The notes beneath the pieces are model-generated. The model did not search any database. It had not been told where the DNA came from and saw only the letters and a list, made by a program, of their open reading frames with translations. A program made the translations under genes and the position numbers. Positions 1 to 10,519 of a stretch of 57,427 nucleotides of DNA are shown one piece after another (position 1 is the first letter of the stretch; each line of letters starts with the position of its first letter). This stretch comes from Gammaproteobacteria bacterium. GTDB taxonomy: Bacteria; Pseudomonadota; Gammaproteobacteria; Nitrosococcales; Methylophagaceae. The stretch is taken from positions 1 through 57,427 of the forward strand of contig JACUUH010000010.1 in the NCBI GenBank assembly GCA_014859375.1, read 5' to 3'.

Positions 1-52
1 GCCGCTAAAACAAAGGTGCTGGATGGCTGTGCTTATCCAGAACTGAGGTTAA

Positions 53-2710
53 TTAGGAACTTAGTTTATCTAAAGTAGAAATTAGTAATTCAAAATCAAT
101 AGGTTTAGTTAAATACTCATCAAATCCAACTTTAACACCATGTGCCACTTCTGTATTCATCGCATTGGCAGATAATGCAATGATCTTCATAGTATCTTTC
201 AGATTTTCTTGCTTAATTACTTCAAGCGCTTCAAAGCCAGACATTCCAGGCAAGTTAATATCCATCAAAACAATATTTGGCTGCTGTTGACGAATAACAT
301 CTAAGCCATCTTCTGCTGACATCGCTTCTAACAGTTGATATTGTGGATAGCGCTTTAATAACGCCCTAACCACCATAAGATTGGCTGGATTATCTTCAAC
401 ATATAAAACACTAATTGTTGACGGTGACGCAGCTAAACCGTCTTGCCCTTGTTCTGATGCTGTTACTGATTCTGCCATAGATTTCTCCAATTTATTTTCT
501 TCCAAGACGTTTAGCTCTATCCAAAATGTACTACCAACGTCTTTAACACTTTCAACACCAATATTACTGTTCATTAATTTGAGTAGCTCACTACTAATAA
601 CCAAACCGATGCCTGTTCCTTCAATAGTTTCGTTTACATTCAGGCGGTTAAACGGTTCAAATAGCTGTGACATCTGCTTTTCATCCATACCCAGCCCAGA
701 ATCCTGAATTGAAATACGGACCTTAGATTGTTGTTGCTGACTAACAAAAATAGCAACCGTACCGCCTTGTTTATTGTATTTAATAGCGTTGGATAACAGA
801 TTCAACATCACCTGTTTCAAGCGCAGTTGATCCGCCTCGACCCAGATAGTGCCATCACTGAAATATTCTGTGCTCAGCGTTAATGACATCGACTCCAGTT
901 GCGTTTGAACTAATGGCTTCAGGCTTTCTATAAATGCTTTTAACTCGATATGCTCTAATGATACCGTTACTTGTCCACTCTCAATACGTGCCAAATCGAG
1001 AATATCGTTAATCAAATTTAACAGATGTAAGCCAGCATTTTTAATCATCGTGACCGATTGAAGCTGATCTTGGTCTAATTCATCTAATTCCAAAATTTGC
1101 GAAAAACCGAGAATGGCATTAAGTGGTGTACGCAATTCGTGACTCATTTTAGATAGAAATTGACTTTTTGCTTGATTAGCTTGCTCAGCTTTGTTACTTG
1201 CTAATTCCGCAGCTTCTTTTGCTTTAATTAGCATCCGTTCGTTATTTACTTTTTCAGTAATATCACGAACTATCCCAATAAAATAACGTTGATTTTTGAC
1301 CGCCATCGGTGACACCGATATCTCAATTGAAAATAATGAACCGTCTTTTTTTCGCCCGTAAACTCCTTGGTGCAGATCAAAAAAGTCAAGCGCCTTTAAT
1401 TGACTATGTTTAATACGTTCTAAGTGCTGCTCTCTCCCTGCTTCAGGTAATAATATTCCTACTTCACAACCAATCAATTCTGCTTCAGTGTAACCAAACA
1501 ACTGACACAGCGCGGGGTTTACAATTTGAATAATAGATTTTTGATCGATCAGAATAACACCTTCAGCTGAATGGTTTACCATCGCATCACGTAACTGTAT
1601 TGCCGTCATCTGTTTCTGTGAAACATGTCGATACCACCATATGCTGACCGGCACGATGATAATGACAAACAGCACACTAAAGAAAGCACTAATTAGCATC
1701 GATTTAATCATCACAAAGGCGTCAGATTTATCTGTTTCGGTTATAAATCCCATTTGCAATTGGTCATCCCATTTCCATGCACCGATTACTTCTACACCAC
1801 GGTAATCGCGATAACCTTGTAGATCAATTCCTGACTGCTTTTGAACCAAGGATTGTGCCGCACGAGTTAAAGGTTGTTGCTGCAGATTATCTGGCAATAA
1901 AGCATCGGGCAACACTAAATTAACACCAGGATCACGTATCATTAAGCTGATCTCGGAATTGATCACGATTGAGTTTACCAGGCCAATATCCCTTAATTGT
2001 TCGGTAAATTTGCTCGGTGTTAACAACAAGCCATCTTGATTGATCGCATAGGTTTCACTGTTTAACCCAAGTAGATTATAGTGAAAAAAAGACGAAAAAA
2101 TCTGATCCGGACTTAACTTAAAATTCAAAATAGCCATTATGCTACCTAAGCCATCCTTGATAGGTACCATAATTCGTATTAAGAGCATATTAGGCTGCAT
2201 CTCTCCGCTTAGATCCTGGTTTAGATAATCAGCAATAAAAGGATGAGAAACAACGGTGGTGCCGGCAAGTAACTGTTGCAGTTGTGTACTATCTATTAAA
2301 ACCTTGCCTTGTTTTGCGGCGAGGCTATCTTTGCCGTTGAGTATAGTTTTGCCTTGTAGATCGAGAATCTTATAATCCACATAACCGCGATCATTTATTA
2401 TTTTATTGAATTTCTCTTGTAAGCTCGAGTCTGAGTTGCCTTGCTCATTGTCACTTACAAATTGCTCTGTTAGTATTTTTACATCGGCACGATTTGCCAG
2501 ATAATTAATCTCGGTCTTACGCTGATTCAATTGACTTTTGAATTGATAGATAGAATCATCCAGCGTCCGTTGCAAGTGTTGTTGTAGTTCTTGCACCCCT
2601 AGAGAATAAAGATATACCGCGACCGAACCTGCCGAAATAGCGGCAATAACAATAACGACTAAACCCACTGCCATAGGCGTTGCTACATATTTTTTAACCA
2701 TCTTTTTCAC
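53..2710 (-). CDS. Hybrid sensor histidine kinase (sensor-PAS-HisKA-HATPase-REC)
   Basis: An inner-membrane sensor kinase of 885 residues with a fused receiver. A transmembrane helix at about residues 13-35 is followed by a roughly 300-residue extracytoplasmic sensor region and a second helix at about 335-358. Then come a PAS domain (about 375-485), a HisKA box (SHELRTPLNAILGF, about 520) holding the phospho-acceptor His, an HATPase domain with N box (LLSNAIKYNK) and G boxes (DSGLGM, GTGIGL), and a C-terminal REC domain with the acceptor Asp in VLMDINLPG. The start is GTG at 2710, supported by GAGGA six bases upstream. No partner output protein lies beside it, so the signal and target are unknown. 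A decayed second kinase fragment sits directly upstream. Confidence 0.93.
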   Translation of the reverse strand: MKKMVKKYVATPMAVGLVVIVIAAISAGSVAVYLYSLGVQELQQHLQRTLDDSIYQFKSQLNQRKTEINYLANRADVKILTEQFVSDNEQGNSDSSLQEKFNKIINDRGYVDYKILDLQGKTILNGKDSLAAKQGKVLIDSTQLQQLLAGTTVVSHPFIADYLNQDLSGEMQPNMLLIRIMVPIKDGLGSIMAILNFKLSPDQIFSSFFHYNLLGLNSETYAINQDGLLLTPSKFTEQLRDIGLVNSIVINSEISLMIRDPGVNLVLPDALLPDNLQQQPLTRAAQSLVQKQSGIDLQGYRDYRGVEVIGAWKWDDQLQMGFITETDKSDAFVMIKSMLISAFFSVLFVIIIVPVSIWWYRHVSQKQMTAIQLRDAMVNHSAEGVILIDQKSIIQIVNPALCQLFGYTEAELIGCEVGILLPEAGREQHLERIKHSQLKALDFFDLHQGVYGRKKDGSLFSIEISVSPMAVKNQRYFIGIVRDITEKVNNERMLIKAKEAAELASNKAEQANQAKSQFLSKMSHELRTPLNAILGFSQILELDELDQDQLQSVTMIKNAGLHLLNLINDILDLARIESGQVTVSLEHIELKAFIESLKPLVQTQLESMSLTLSTEYFSDGTIWVEADQLRLKQVMLNLLSNAIKYNKQGGTVAIFVSQQQQSKVRISIQDSGLGMDEKQMSQLFEPFNRLNVNETIEGTGIGLVISSELLKLMNSNIGVESVKDVGSTFWIELNVLEENKLEKSMAESVTASEQGQDGLAASPSTISVLYVEDNPANLMVVRALLKRYPQYQLLEAMSAEDGLDVIRQQQPNIVLMDINLPGMSGFEALEVIKQENLKDTMKIIALSANAMNTEVAHGVKVGFDEYLTKPIDFELLISTLDKLSS

Positions 2711-2720
2711 CTATTTTCCT

Positions 2721-2752
2721 CTAGGGTATGTTCTGACTAGGGTCTGTTTATC
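2721..2752. repeat. Imperfect 16-bp tandem repeat in kinase leader
   Basis: Two adjacent 16-base units begin CTAGGGT and share TGTT at the same place (units at 2721-2736 and 2737-2752, 11 of 16 bases identical). They lie just upstream of the GTG start of the hybrid kinase, between it and the kinase relic. This may be a regulatory direct repeat or a scar of the rearrangement that broke the relic. Confidence 0.35.
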
Positions 2753-2771
2753 TTTCATAGTCGTTGAAACG

Positions 2772-3053
2772 CTAAAAAACCTTATGTTTTTGTTGGTGGC
2801 TAAATGCCGATGCCACTATCAATAATCGATATTCCAACATATTATGACTAGGAGCACATCCAATCTTAACGTAACCATCCGATTTATTATATTTGATTGC
2901 ATTTGAAATCACGTTTAGCAAACATTGTGCAATCACATCATCAACTTGTACGTTTACCAGCTTAAAATCATCATCGACCAACTCCACTTTAGATAATTCG
3001 AGCACGCCATTAATCAGTGCAAGTATGTCTTCAGCCGCTAGTGCTTTATTAGC
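2772..3053 (-). pseudogene. Relic of a sensor histidine kinase (HisKA/HATPase fragment)
   Basis: The minus-strand frame open from 3053 to 2772 encodes ILALINGVLELSKVEL, typical of the second HisKA helix, then within 30 residues VDDVIAQCLLNVISNAIKYN, the N box of an HATPase domain. About 40-50 residues that normally separate these are missing. Past the N box the homologous reading shifts: in the next frame the DNA reads IIDSGIGI, a G1 box, followed at once by a stop. Nothing downstream resembles the rest of a kinase. I read it as a dead fragment with an internal deletion and a frameshift. It resembles the intact kinase next door but is not a copy of it, so it is likely a separate decayed gene. 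Confidence 0.78.
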
Positions 3054-3075
3054 TTATCGAAGTAAAATCGATAAA

Positions 3076-4428
3076 TTAGTGTGGTTCCGGGCTTGCCACC
3101 GTTATTGCTTCAGGCGGTACTTCTAATTGTAATGATGCTAGTAGCTTACCCATGGTTTCGCTTAACCAATAACAAGCATAAAGCCGGTCATATTGGGCGT
3201 TAGTGAAATCAGACTGGGCGGTTAACACCTCGTTTTCGGTATCAAGTAAATCAAGCAATGTACGTTGACCAAGATTGAATTGTTGTTGGTAAGCATCACG
3301 TGTTTTTTCAGCTGATTTGGTTCTCAATTGTAAATACTGAAGTCGGTCCGTTTGTCTTTGTAGTTCATTCCACGCTAATCTGACGTCTTGTTCAATTTGA
3401 CGCTTAGCCAGGTTTGCTTGTTGTTTCGCTTGTTCACTTAAATAAGCTGTTTGATCAATATAAGCGCTATCAGCACCACCATTTAACAGGTTGTAGCGCA
3501 TACGAAACATGGCTTGAACATCGCTGTTATGACCATCACTACCATCAAGATCATTGTTGGCCGTTGTCGATAACTCTAAATCTACACGAGGGTGCATGGG
3601 TGCATAAGCACCTTGCTGCTGTGCAAGAGCCGCTTCATGTTGAGCAATCGCAGCACGTAAAGCCGGATGTTGATGATAAGCAATTTTAATTGCATCATCT
3701 AAGGTGGCTGGAGCGCTATTGCAACATTCTTCACCTGGTTTAACTAATGATTCTGGTTGTTCACCAACGACACGTAAAAACGTAGTTTTGGCATCCTCTA
3801 AGTTACCAATATTAGCATTATTATTTGCTTGAGCTAATGCAACTCGTCCGGTTGATTGATCGACATCGGCTTGATTGCCTACGCCACTTTCAGCACGCAA
3901 TGTAATTTGTGAAAAAATACGATCATGACTGACTAAATTAGCTTGAGTAAGTGTTAGCAATTCTTGTCTACGCAAGACATCAAGATAGACCCTGATGGCG
4001 TTAAGGCTAGTCGATTCTGCTGTGTCTGCTACTGAATAACCTGCTGATTCCGACAGCGATTCAGACTGATCAACCAAGTTCTTGGTTGCAAGGCCATCAT
4101 AAAGCATTTGTGTTGCAGTAATACCTGCTTCGCCACGTGTTAACCATTTTCTGTGGTCATTTGTCGCTCGCGTTGTTGGATTGTCGCTTCTTTCACGGCC
4201 CATCCCCAAATTCAAATCCACTTTAGGATAATAACCTGACTCAGCTTGTCTTATCGCTTGATCAGCACTTAATTTGCGATTACTTTCAGCCAAAATAAGT
4301 GGGTTGCTTTTTAAGGTTTTATCTACGACTTCAGTCAGTGTCTGCGCCATAACAGGCTGCGACATTGCAAAAATAGCACTCAAGATCGACGCAGATAGTG
4401 TCAGTTGTTGCGATATGCGGTTCATCAT
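3076..4428 (-). CDS. TolC family outer-membrane efflux/secretion protein
   Basis: Outer-membrane channel component of type I secretion or efflux systems. After a signal peptide (about residues 1-28, ending PVMAQ) the protein shows the two repeated TolC halves of long helices, with the typical phrases SESAGYSV, ELLTLTQANL and FNLGQRTLLDLLDTENEV near the C terminus. I start it at the ATG pair at 4428/4425 because GGAG lies 4-7 bases upstream; the longer open frame to 4461 would overlap the upstream gene. It sits 13 bases behind the OmpA-type lipoprotein gene, an arrangement seen with giant-adhesin type I secretion loci (LapE-like), but no adhesin, ABC transporter or membrane-fusion gene is in this window. 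It might alternatively serve the RND pump at 53-57 kb. Confidence 0.88.
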   Translation of the reverse strand: MMNRISQQLTLSASILSAIFAMSQPVMAQTLTEVVDKTLKSNPLILAESNRKLSADQAIRQAESGYYPKVDLNLGMGRERSDNPTTRATNDHRKWLTRGEAGITATQMLYDGLATKNLVDQSESLSESAGYSVADTAESTSLNAIRVYLDVLRRQELLTLTQANLVSHDRIFSQITLRAESGVGNQADVDQSTGRVALAQANNNANIGNLEDAKTTFLRVVGEQPESLVKPGEECCNSAPATLDDAIKIAYHQHPALRAAIAQHEAALAQQQGAYAPMHPRVDLELSTTANNDLDGSDGHNSDVQAMFRMRYNLLNGGADSAYIDQTAYLSEQAKQQANLAKRQIEQDVRLAWNELQRQTDRLQYLQLRTKSAEKTRDAYQQQFNLGQRTLLDLLDTENEVLTAQSDFTNAQYDRLYACYWLSETMGKLLASLQLEVPPEAITVASPEPH

Positions 4429-4441
4429 ATAACTCCGTCGG

Positions 4442-4990
4442 TCAGCGCAGGTTAATTTCAACGCGGCGATTTCTTACTTCAACCGTTTCATCAGGTGTTG
4501 CAACTAAAAGACGATATTCACCTTCTGACGATATTGAAATGATGTCTGCGGCAACACCAGCATTAACAAGATCTTGTTTAACCCGTTCTGCACGTCGACG
4601 AGACAGTGCGTCGTTGTAGGCATTGGTTGCGGATGTATCAGTGTGACCGCTAATCATGACTTCCGTTGGGTTACGGTTTAAAATTTCCTGATAAATATGT
4701 TGTGATTCTAATTCAGAATCGGCAGTAAATTCGACTTTATCTAATAAGAAATACAACTTGGCTGAAAAAGGTTCTGGTGCCGTATAAATTGGCGTGGGCT
4801 CAGTTAGAACAATCTCGGGTTTAGGGCAAATAGGTGTGTTACTAATGCTGACATCAATCGGAGCTTCAACAACTCGGCGTAATTCAGAAGTCTGTTTATC
4901 TGAACCCATACCTGTCTGTATTGAACTGCAAGCTGATAGCAATAACATAATAGCCGCCAACGGAACTGCTAAAGGTGATATAAAGTTCAT
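4442..4990 (-). CDS. OmpA family lipoprotein (peptidoglycan-binding)
   Basis: A 182-residue envelope protein. The N terminus is a lipoprotein signal with lipobox LSAC at about residues 18-21. After a linker, residues of about 75-182 form an OmpA C-terminal domain with the peptidoglycan-binding signature ISGHTDTSATNAYNDALSRRRAE. It would tether the outer membrane to the wall. The start is supported by GAGAAG 8 bases upstream. It is the first gene of a two-gene unit with the TolC-like protein; OmpA-like proteins often accompany TolC proteins in large-adhesin export loci, so a link to surface-protein export is inferred, not shown. Confidence 0.88.
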   Translation of the reverse strand: MNFISPLAVPLAAIMLLLSACSSIQTGMGSDKQTSELRRVVEAPIDVSISNTPICPKPEIVLTEPTPIYTAPEPFSAKLYFLLDKVEFTADSELESQHIYQEILNRNPTEVMISGHTDTSATNAYNDALSRRRAERVKQDLVNAGVAADIISISSEGEYRLLVATPDETVEVRNRRVEINLR

Positions 4991-5260
4991 GTTGGACTTC
5001 TCTCAAGAAAGGGGTGAGCAATGTGGGTACTGCAAAATAATCCATTCATTAAAATAGCTTTCTTAATTTCATTTATAGCGCTAACTTTGACCCAATTATT
5101 AAACCTATTTGTACCTAAGTCAAATTAAGTAATTATTTATTAACAAATGATTACAGCGATAATATCAAAAGTTTTACATATTCTTAATGGCGTGGAATAG
5201 TTGTTGGAAAAATGCATATTTCCAACTCAACCGATTTAGCATGATCACAGGAATTATTAG
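4991..5260. other. Divergent intergenic region
   Basis: AT-rich gap between the OmpA-type lipoprotein gene (minus) and the GGDEF relic (plus). It must hold the promoter of the OmpA/TolC unit, but I see no convincing -35/-10 pair. The only clear structure is the near-perfect 24-bp palindrome at 5203-5226. Confidence 0.5.
5203..5226. promoter_or_regulatory. 24-bp near-perfect palindrome (candidate operator)
   Basis: GTTGGAAA and TTTCCAAC face each other across an 8-base centre containing ATGCAT, so 22 of 24 positions are symmetric. There is no following T-run, so it looks like a protein-binding site and not a terminator. It lies about 210 bases upstream of the OmpA lipoprotein start and just before the GGDEF relic. 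Confidence 0.45.
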
Positions 5261-5461
5261 GCTCGATCTTGTATTGGAATTGCAGTGTTGCGTCAACATT
5301 GTTTCGATATGGCGTCATTAATGAACAAGGCAGATACTGCAATTTATCACGTTAAAAGTACGGCTAAACGCAAGCTGTCATTTGCGTGGCTAGATTCAGG
5401 TTTATTTTGTAGAATTAGCTTTTACAGCGAATGGTACTGTGAATTTGGAGAAATGGAATGA
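5261..5461 (+). pseudogene. Relic of a diguanylate cyclase (GGDEF C-terminal fragment)
   Basis: The plus-strand frame from 5261 (after a TAG) to a TGA at 5459-5461 begins CIGIAVL and continues FDMASLMNKADTAIYHVKS and TAKRKLSFA. This is the usual end of a GGDEF domain (SxGIA, then LxxxADxALYxAKxxGRN). The catalytic GGDEF segment and everything N-terminal are absent and no start codon or ribosome site precedes it. The last bases overlap the ATG of the Sel1-repeat gene (ATGA). It is a truncated remnant; if part of it is still transcribed it may carry that gene's ribosome-binding site. Confidence 0.75.
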
Positions 5462-6132
5462 AATTATTATTGCTAGGCTTTTTGTTGATTTATGCTTCAG
5501 TGTCACTGGCATGCTATAAAGAGGAATTGTCAGATCATGACAACTTTACCAACTGTAAATACCTTGCAGAAAAAGGCGATCAAAAAGCACAATATAACCT
5601 GGCCTTAATGTTTCGCACTGGCAAAGGCATAGACCAAGATCTTGTACAAGCCTTTACATGGTATAGACAAGCAGCTGAACAAGGTCATATCAAAGCACAA
5701 TATAATTTGGCATTGATGTATCAAACAGCCGCTGCTACAGATCGCGATATTGAGCAAGCCATAGAATGGTATCAACGAGCAGCAAGCGCGGATAATGATA
5801 AAGCTCAATTTAACCTAGGTCTTATTTTTCATAAAGGTGATGGTGTCGCTAGCAACTATGCTGCGGCATTCGATTGGTACACCAAAGCCGCCCAAAACGG
5901 TAATGCTAATGCACAATACAATTTAGCGGTTATGTATGATCAAGGTCTTGGTATTCAGCAAGATTATGCAATGGCTTATATGTTGTGGAAACTTGCCGCT
6001 GATAATGGTCATCAATTAGCTCAAATGAATCTCGATACACTGACCGAGATCATGACGCCAGAGCAATTGAAACTATCACAGACCCTGGCGGACAAGTGGA
6101 AGTCTGAAACTGCTTCTCAACAAGATAATTAA
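5458..6132 (+). CDS. Sel1-repeat (SLR/TPR-like) exported protein
   Basis: 224 residues with an N-terminal signal peptide (hydrophobic residues 2-18, then a Cys; SLAC is a poor lipobox, so lipoprotein status is doubtful). Residues of about 40-185 form four Sel1-type repeats of about 36 residues, each with AQYNLALMY or a close variant followed by AxxWYxxAA. Such solenoids mediate protein-protein contacts, often in envelope or signalling complexes; the partner is unknown. ATG at 5458 has GGAG seven bases upstream and overlaps the stop of the GGDEF relic. It may have been the partner of the lost signalling gene. Confidence 0.85.
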   Translation: MKLLLLGFLLIYASVSLACYKEELSDHDNFTNCKYLAEKGDQKAQYNLALMFRTGKGIDQDLVQAFTWYRQAAEQGHIKAQYNLALMYQTAAATDRDIEQAIEWYQRAASADNDKAQFNLGLIFHKGDGVASNYAAAFDWYTKAAQNGNANAQYNLAVMYDQGLGIQQDYAMAYMLWKLAADNGHQLAQMNLDTLTEIMTPEQLKLSQTLADKWKSETASQQDN

Positions 6133-6281
6133 CCCGAATACTGGATAAGAAAAAGCACTCAGCCGCCATAGTTAGCTTAACATTCTGATTACATTAGAGA
6201 ATTATAGTATTGCACTATCCCTTATCCAAGATTCAGATTAATTAAAGATACTCTTATGGCGAAGATGAATATAGCTCATCA

Positions 6282-7664
6282 TCAATAAAATTCATTGTCT
6301 TTACCGGTCTTTACCGGCCTCTTCCATCCATTAATCGTCCTTACCTCAGACTTAGTCAAGGTCAACGCATCAGCCGGCACCGTTTTACGAATCGTTGAAC
6401 CTGCCCCAATCGTCGCACCATCCTCAACCGTAACAGGCGCAACTAATTGGGTATCAGACCCTACAAACACGCGATCACCAATCGTCGTACGATGTTTATT
6501 GGCTCCATCATAGTTACAGGTGATAGTGCCTGCACCGATATTAACATCAGCACCCATATCAGTATCACCAATATAACTCAGGTGATTCACTTTTGAACCT
6601 AAACCGATGTTAGCGTTTTTGATTTCAACAAAGTTACCAACTTTAGCTTTAGCGGCTAATTTGGTGCCTGGACGTAAACGAGCAAAAGGGCCGACGGCAC
6701 AATGTGCACCTACTTCGGCATGTTCAATAATACTATTAGGCAGGATTTGAGCACCTTCGGCTATCGTGCTGTTGATAATGATGCAGTTAGCGCCAATCTC
6801 AACATTATCGGCAATGGTGTTATCGCCTTCAAAAATGACATTAATATCAATCGTAATATCTTGCCCAGCAATAATATTGCCGCGAATATCAACGCGAGCA
6901 GGATCACGAAAGGTCACGCCCGACAGCATTAACTCAGTGGCACGTTTTTGCTGATAATAACTTTCCAGCTCTGCTAATTGGACTCGGTTATTAACACCTG
7001 CCACTTCCATCTCATCGTCACAAATAACCGAGTTAATCTCAATGCCTTGCTCGACTGCTTGAGCAATCAGATCCGTCAGATAATATTCGCCTTGGGCATT
7101 GTTATTATCCAAACTGGCTAAAGCCTGACTCAACCACTGTGCTGGAATGCACATAATGCCAGTATTCACTTCGTTGATCAGTCTGATCCCAGCATCAGCA
7201 TCTTTTTCTTCAGTTATGCACAGCATATTGCCATCAAAATCTCGAACGATGCGACCGTAGCCTGTTGGATCTGGCAGTTCAGTCGTTAACACTTTGAGGC
7301 TAGTGTTATCACCTGATTCAATCAATGCTTGTAATGTATCAACTGTGATCATTGGTACATCACCATACAACACCAACACCTGTTCGGCTGTCTTGAAAAA
7401 GTCTTTAGCTTGCTCAACAGCATGGCCTGTGCCTTTTTGCTCGGTTTGCATAGCGATATTAATGCCTTGTGCTTCAAGATATGGCACAACTTGATCAGCA
7501 CCATTGCCACAGACTACCGCAAGTTGTGTTGGTTTTAATTTTAAAGCTGTATCAACCACATGTTGCAATAGCGGTTTGCCTGCTAATTTATGCATAACTT
7601 TGGCTTTAGCAGATTTCATTCGTGTGCCCTTGCCTGCGGCAAGAATAATGATGCTTAGTGACAT
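6282..7664 (-). CDS. glmU: Bifunctional N-acetylglucosamine-1-phosphate uridyltransferase / glucosamine-1-phosphate acetyltransferase
   Basis: Cytoplasmic enzyme making UDP-GlcNAc for peptidoglycan and LPS. It acetylates glucosamine-1-phosphate and then joins it to UTP. Residues 1-230 are the pyrophosphorylase domain (LAAGKGTRM at 8-16; VLYGDVPM). Residues of about 250-450 are a left-handed beta-helix of hexapeptide repeats, ending with the acetyl-CoA binding region (IGAGTITCNYDGANKH and GVGAT-like repeats). At 460 residues it is full length. It follows the atp operon, as in many gammaproteobacteria, but a strong terminator separates them. The gene ends in three tandem TGA codons. Confidence 0.97.
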   Translation of the reverse strand: MSLSIIILAAGKGTRMKSAKAKVMHKLAGKPLLQHVVDTALKLKPTQLAVVCGNGADQVVPYLEAQGINIAMQTEQKGTGHAVEQAKDFFKTAEQVLVLYGDVPMITVDTLQALIESGDNTSLKVLTTELPDPTGYGRIVRDFDGNMLCITEEKDADAGIRLINEVNTGIMCIPAQWLSQALASLDNNNAQGEYYLTDLIAQAVEQGIEINSVICDDEMEVAGVNNRVQLAELESYYQQKRATELMLSGVTFRDPARVDIRGNIIAGQDITIDINVIFEGDNTIADNVEIGANCIIINSTIAEGAQILPNSIIEHAEVGAHCAVGPFARLRPGTKLAAKAKVGNFVEIKNANIGLGSKVNHLSYIGDTDMGADVNIGAGTITCNYDGANKHRTTIGDRVFVGSDTQLVAPVTVEDGATIGAGSTIRKTVPADALTLTKSEVRTINGWKRPVKTGKDNEFY

Positions 7665-7717
7665 AGGGTGATTCCAGATAGGTGTGGAGATTAGCGATCT
7701 ATTCTACCAAAGATTAG

Positions 7718-7746
7718 ACAAAAAAAAGGCCGTCATAAAGACGGCC
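7718..7746 (-). terminator. Rho-independent terminator of the atp operon
   Basis: A 7-bp stem GGCCGTC/GACGGCC with a 5-base loop, followed on the minus strand by a run of T (A-run at 7718-7727 on the plus strand). It lies 27 bases after atpC. Confidence 0.93.
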
Positions 7747-7773
7747 CTTCCTAAGCGTGATTAAACAAGCAAC

Positions 7774-8196
7774 TTAGTGCTTACCTATTTTTCTCATACG
7801 TTCGATACTACGTAGTTGAGCCATCGCTTCAGCGAGTTTAACTTGAGCTTCTGCATAGTCCATTTTCGAATCACGATCTTTCAATGCACGTTCTGCATCA
7901 GCTTTAGCTTGTAATGCGGCTGCTTCATCAACATCATCAGCACGCATTGCAGTATCGGCCAAAATGGTAACAACATGGGGTTGCACTTCTAACATGCCGC
8001 CTGACACATAGAATTGCTCTTCCTTACCTTGTACCAATATACGAACCTCGCCCGGTTTAAGGCGTGTCAACATCGGTGTATGACGCGGATAAATACCGAC
8101 ATCACCCATTACTGCTGATGCAAACACCGCTTCAACCAATCCTGAATAGATGGCATTTTCAGCGCTTACGATATCGACATGGATAGTCATTGCCAT
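7774..8196 (-). CDS. atpC: ATP synthase F1 epsilon subunit
   Basis: 140-residue central-stalk subunit of F1Fo ATP synthase, which couples rotation and inhibits ATP hydrolysis. An N-terminal beta-sandwich ([32 protein letters not shown]) is followed by a C-terminal helical hairpin rich in Ala and charged residues (about 90-140). Start could be Met1 or Met3. Last gene of the atp operon, 17 bases behind atpD. Confidence 0.96.
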   Translation of the reverse strand: MAMTIHVDIVSAENAIYSGLVEAVFASAVMGDVGIYPRHTPMLTRLKPGEVRILVQGKEEQFYVSGGMLEVQPHVVTILADTAMRADDVDEAAALQAKADAERALKDRDSKMDYAEAQVKLAEAMAQLRSIERMRKIGKH

Positions 8197-8213
8197 ACAT
8201 TACCCCTAAAAGC

Positions 8214-9617
<1,404 letters not shown>

Positions 9618-9638
9618 CTACAGCCCGTGTTATTTGCT

Positions 9639-10505
9639 TTATACCGCAGCGGCACCGGCAACAATTTCAGAAATTTCTTGGGTAATTGCAGCTTGGCGAG
9701 CCTTGTTGTAAACCAATTGCAAGTCATCAATAAGATCACCGGCATTATCTGATGCACTTTTCATCGCAACCATACGTGAAGCTTGTTCACAGGCAATGTT
9801 TTCAACAACACCTTGATAAACCAAAGATTCGATATAACGAACTAGCAAGTTATCCAACATTTCTTTAGCATCAGGCTCATAAATATAATCCCAGTGATGT
9901 GATAACTCTTTGCTTGGTTTTTCTGGTTTAGCCGGCAATAACTGCATAATCTTGTTTTCTTGAGTCATGGTATTCACAAACTCATTAAACACTAGGTACA
10001 AGCTATCAATTTGACCTTGTTCAAAGGCATCCAGCATCACTTTAACTGTACCGATTAATTCATGAGGATGCGGTGCATCACCCAACTGTACAGCTTGTCC
10101 CACAAGTCCTACTGGCAGACGACCAAAAAAGCTCGATGCTTTTTGACCGATTGTACAGACATCAACTTCCAAACCTTTATCAGCTTTTTGTTTGATATCA
10201 TTCAGTACAGTTTTGAACAAGTTATTGTTCAAGCCACCGCATAACCCACGATCAGACGAAACAATAATGTAACCAACACGTTTAGTTTCTTCTCTATCTT
10301 GTAAATACACATGTTTATATTCAGGATGAGCAAAAGCTAAATGTTGGATTACATTATGGATCTTGTCCGCATAAGGACGTGTTGCTGCCATGCGTTCTTG
10401 AGCTTTACGCATTTTACTCGCAGCAACCATCTCCATCGCGCGCGTAATTTTTTGCGTGTTTTTGATGCTTGCTATCTGAGTTCGTATCTCTTTGCCGCTA
10501 GCCAT
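9639..10505 (-). CDS. atpG: ATP synthase F1 gamma subunit
   Basis: 288-residue rotor shaft of F1. The N-terminal helix ([20 protein letters not shown]) and C-terminal helix ([15 protein letters not shown]) form the coiled coil inside the alpha/beta ring; the middle holds the Rossmann-like part with [12 protein letters not shown]. Normal length. Fourteen bases separate it from atpA. Confidence 0.97.
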   Translation of the reverse strand: MASGKEIRTQIASIKNTQKITRAMEMVAASKMRKAQERMAATRPYADKIHNVIQHLAFAHPEYKHVYLQDREETKRVGYIIVSSDRGLCGGLNNNLFKTVLNDIKQKADKGLEVDVCTIGQKASSFFGRLPVGLVGQAVQLGDAPHPHELIGTVKVMLDAFEQGQIDSLYLVFNEFVNTMTQENKIMQLLPAKPEKPSKELSHHWDYIYEPDAKEMLDNLLVRYIESLVYQGVVENIACEQASRMVAMKSASDNAGDLIDDLQLVYNKARQAAITQEISEIVAGAAAV

Positions 10506-10519
10506 GACTTATGCTCCGA

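Noticed and set aside
1-52. Small hairpin (CTGGAT/ATCCAG) after the hybrid kinase gene as terminator
   Set aside because: The stem is only six pairs with a 10-base loop and no T-run.
6141-6230. TGGATAAG/CTTATCCA inverted repeat between the Sel1 gene and glmU
   Set aside because: Arms are about 70 bases apart and no T-run follows; probably chance.
6276-6284. Three tandem TGA codons at the end of glmU
   Set aside because: Curious but common enough to be chance; it only ensures termination.
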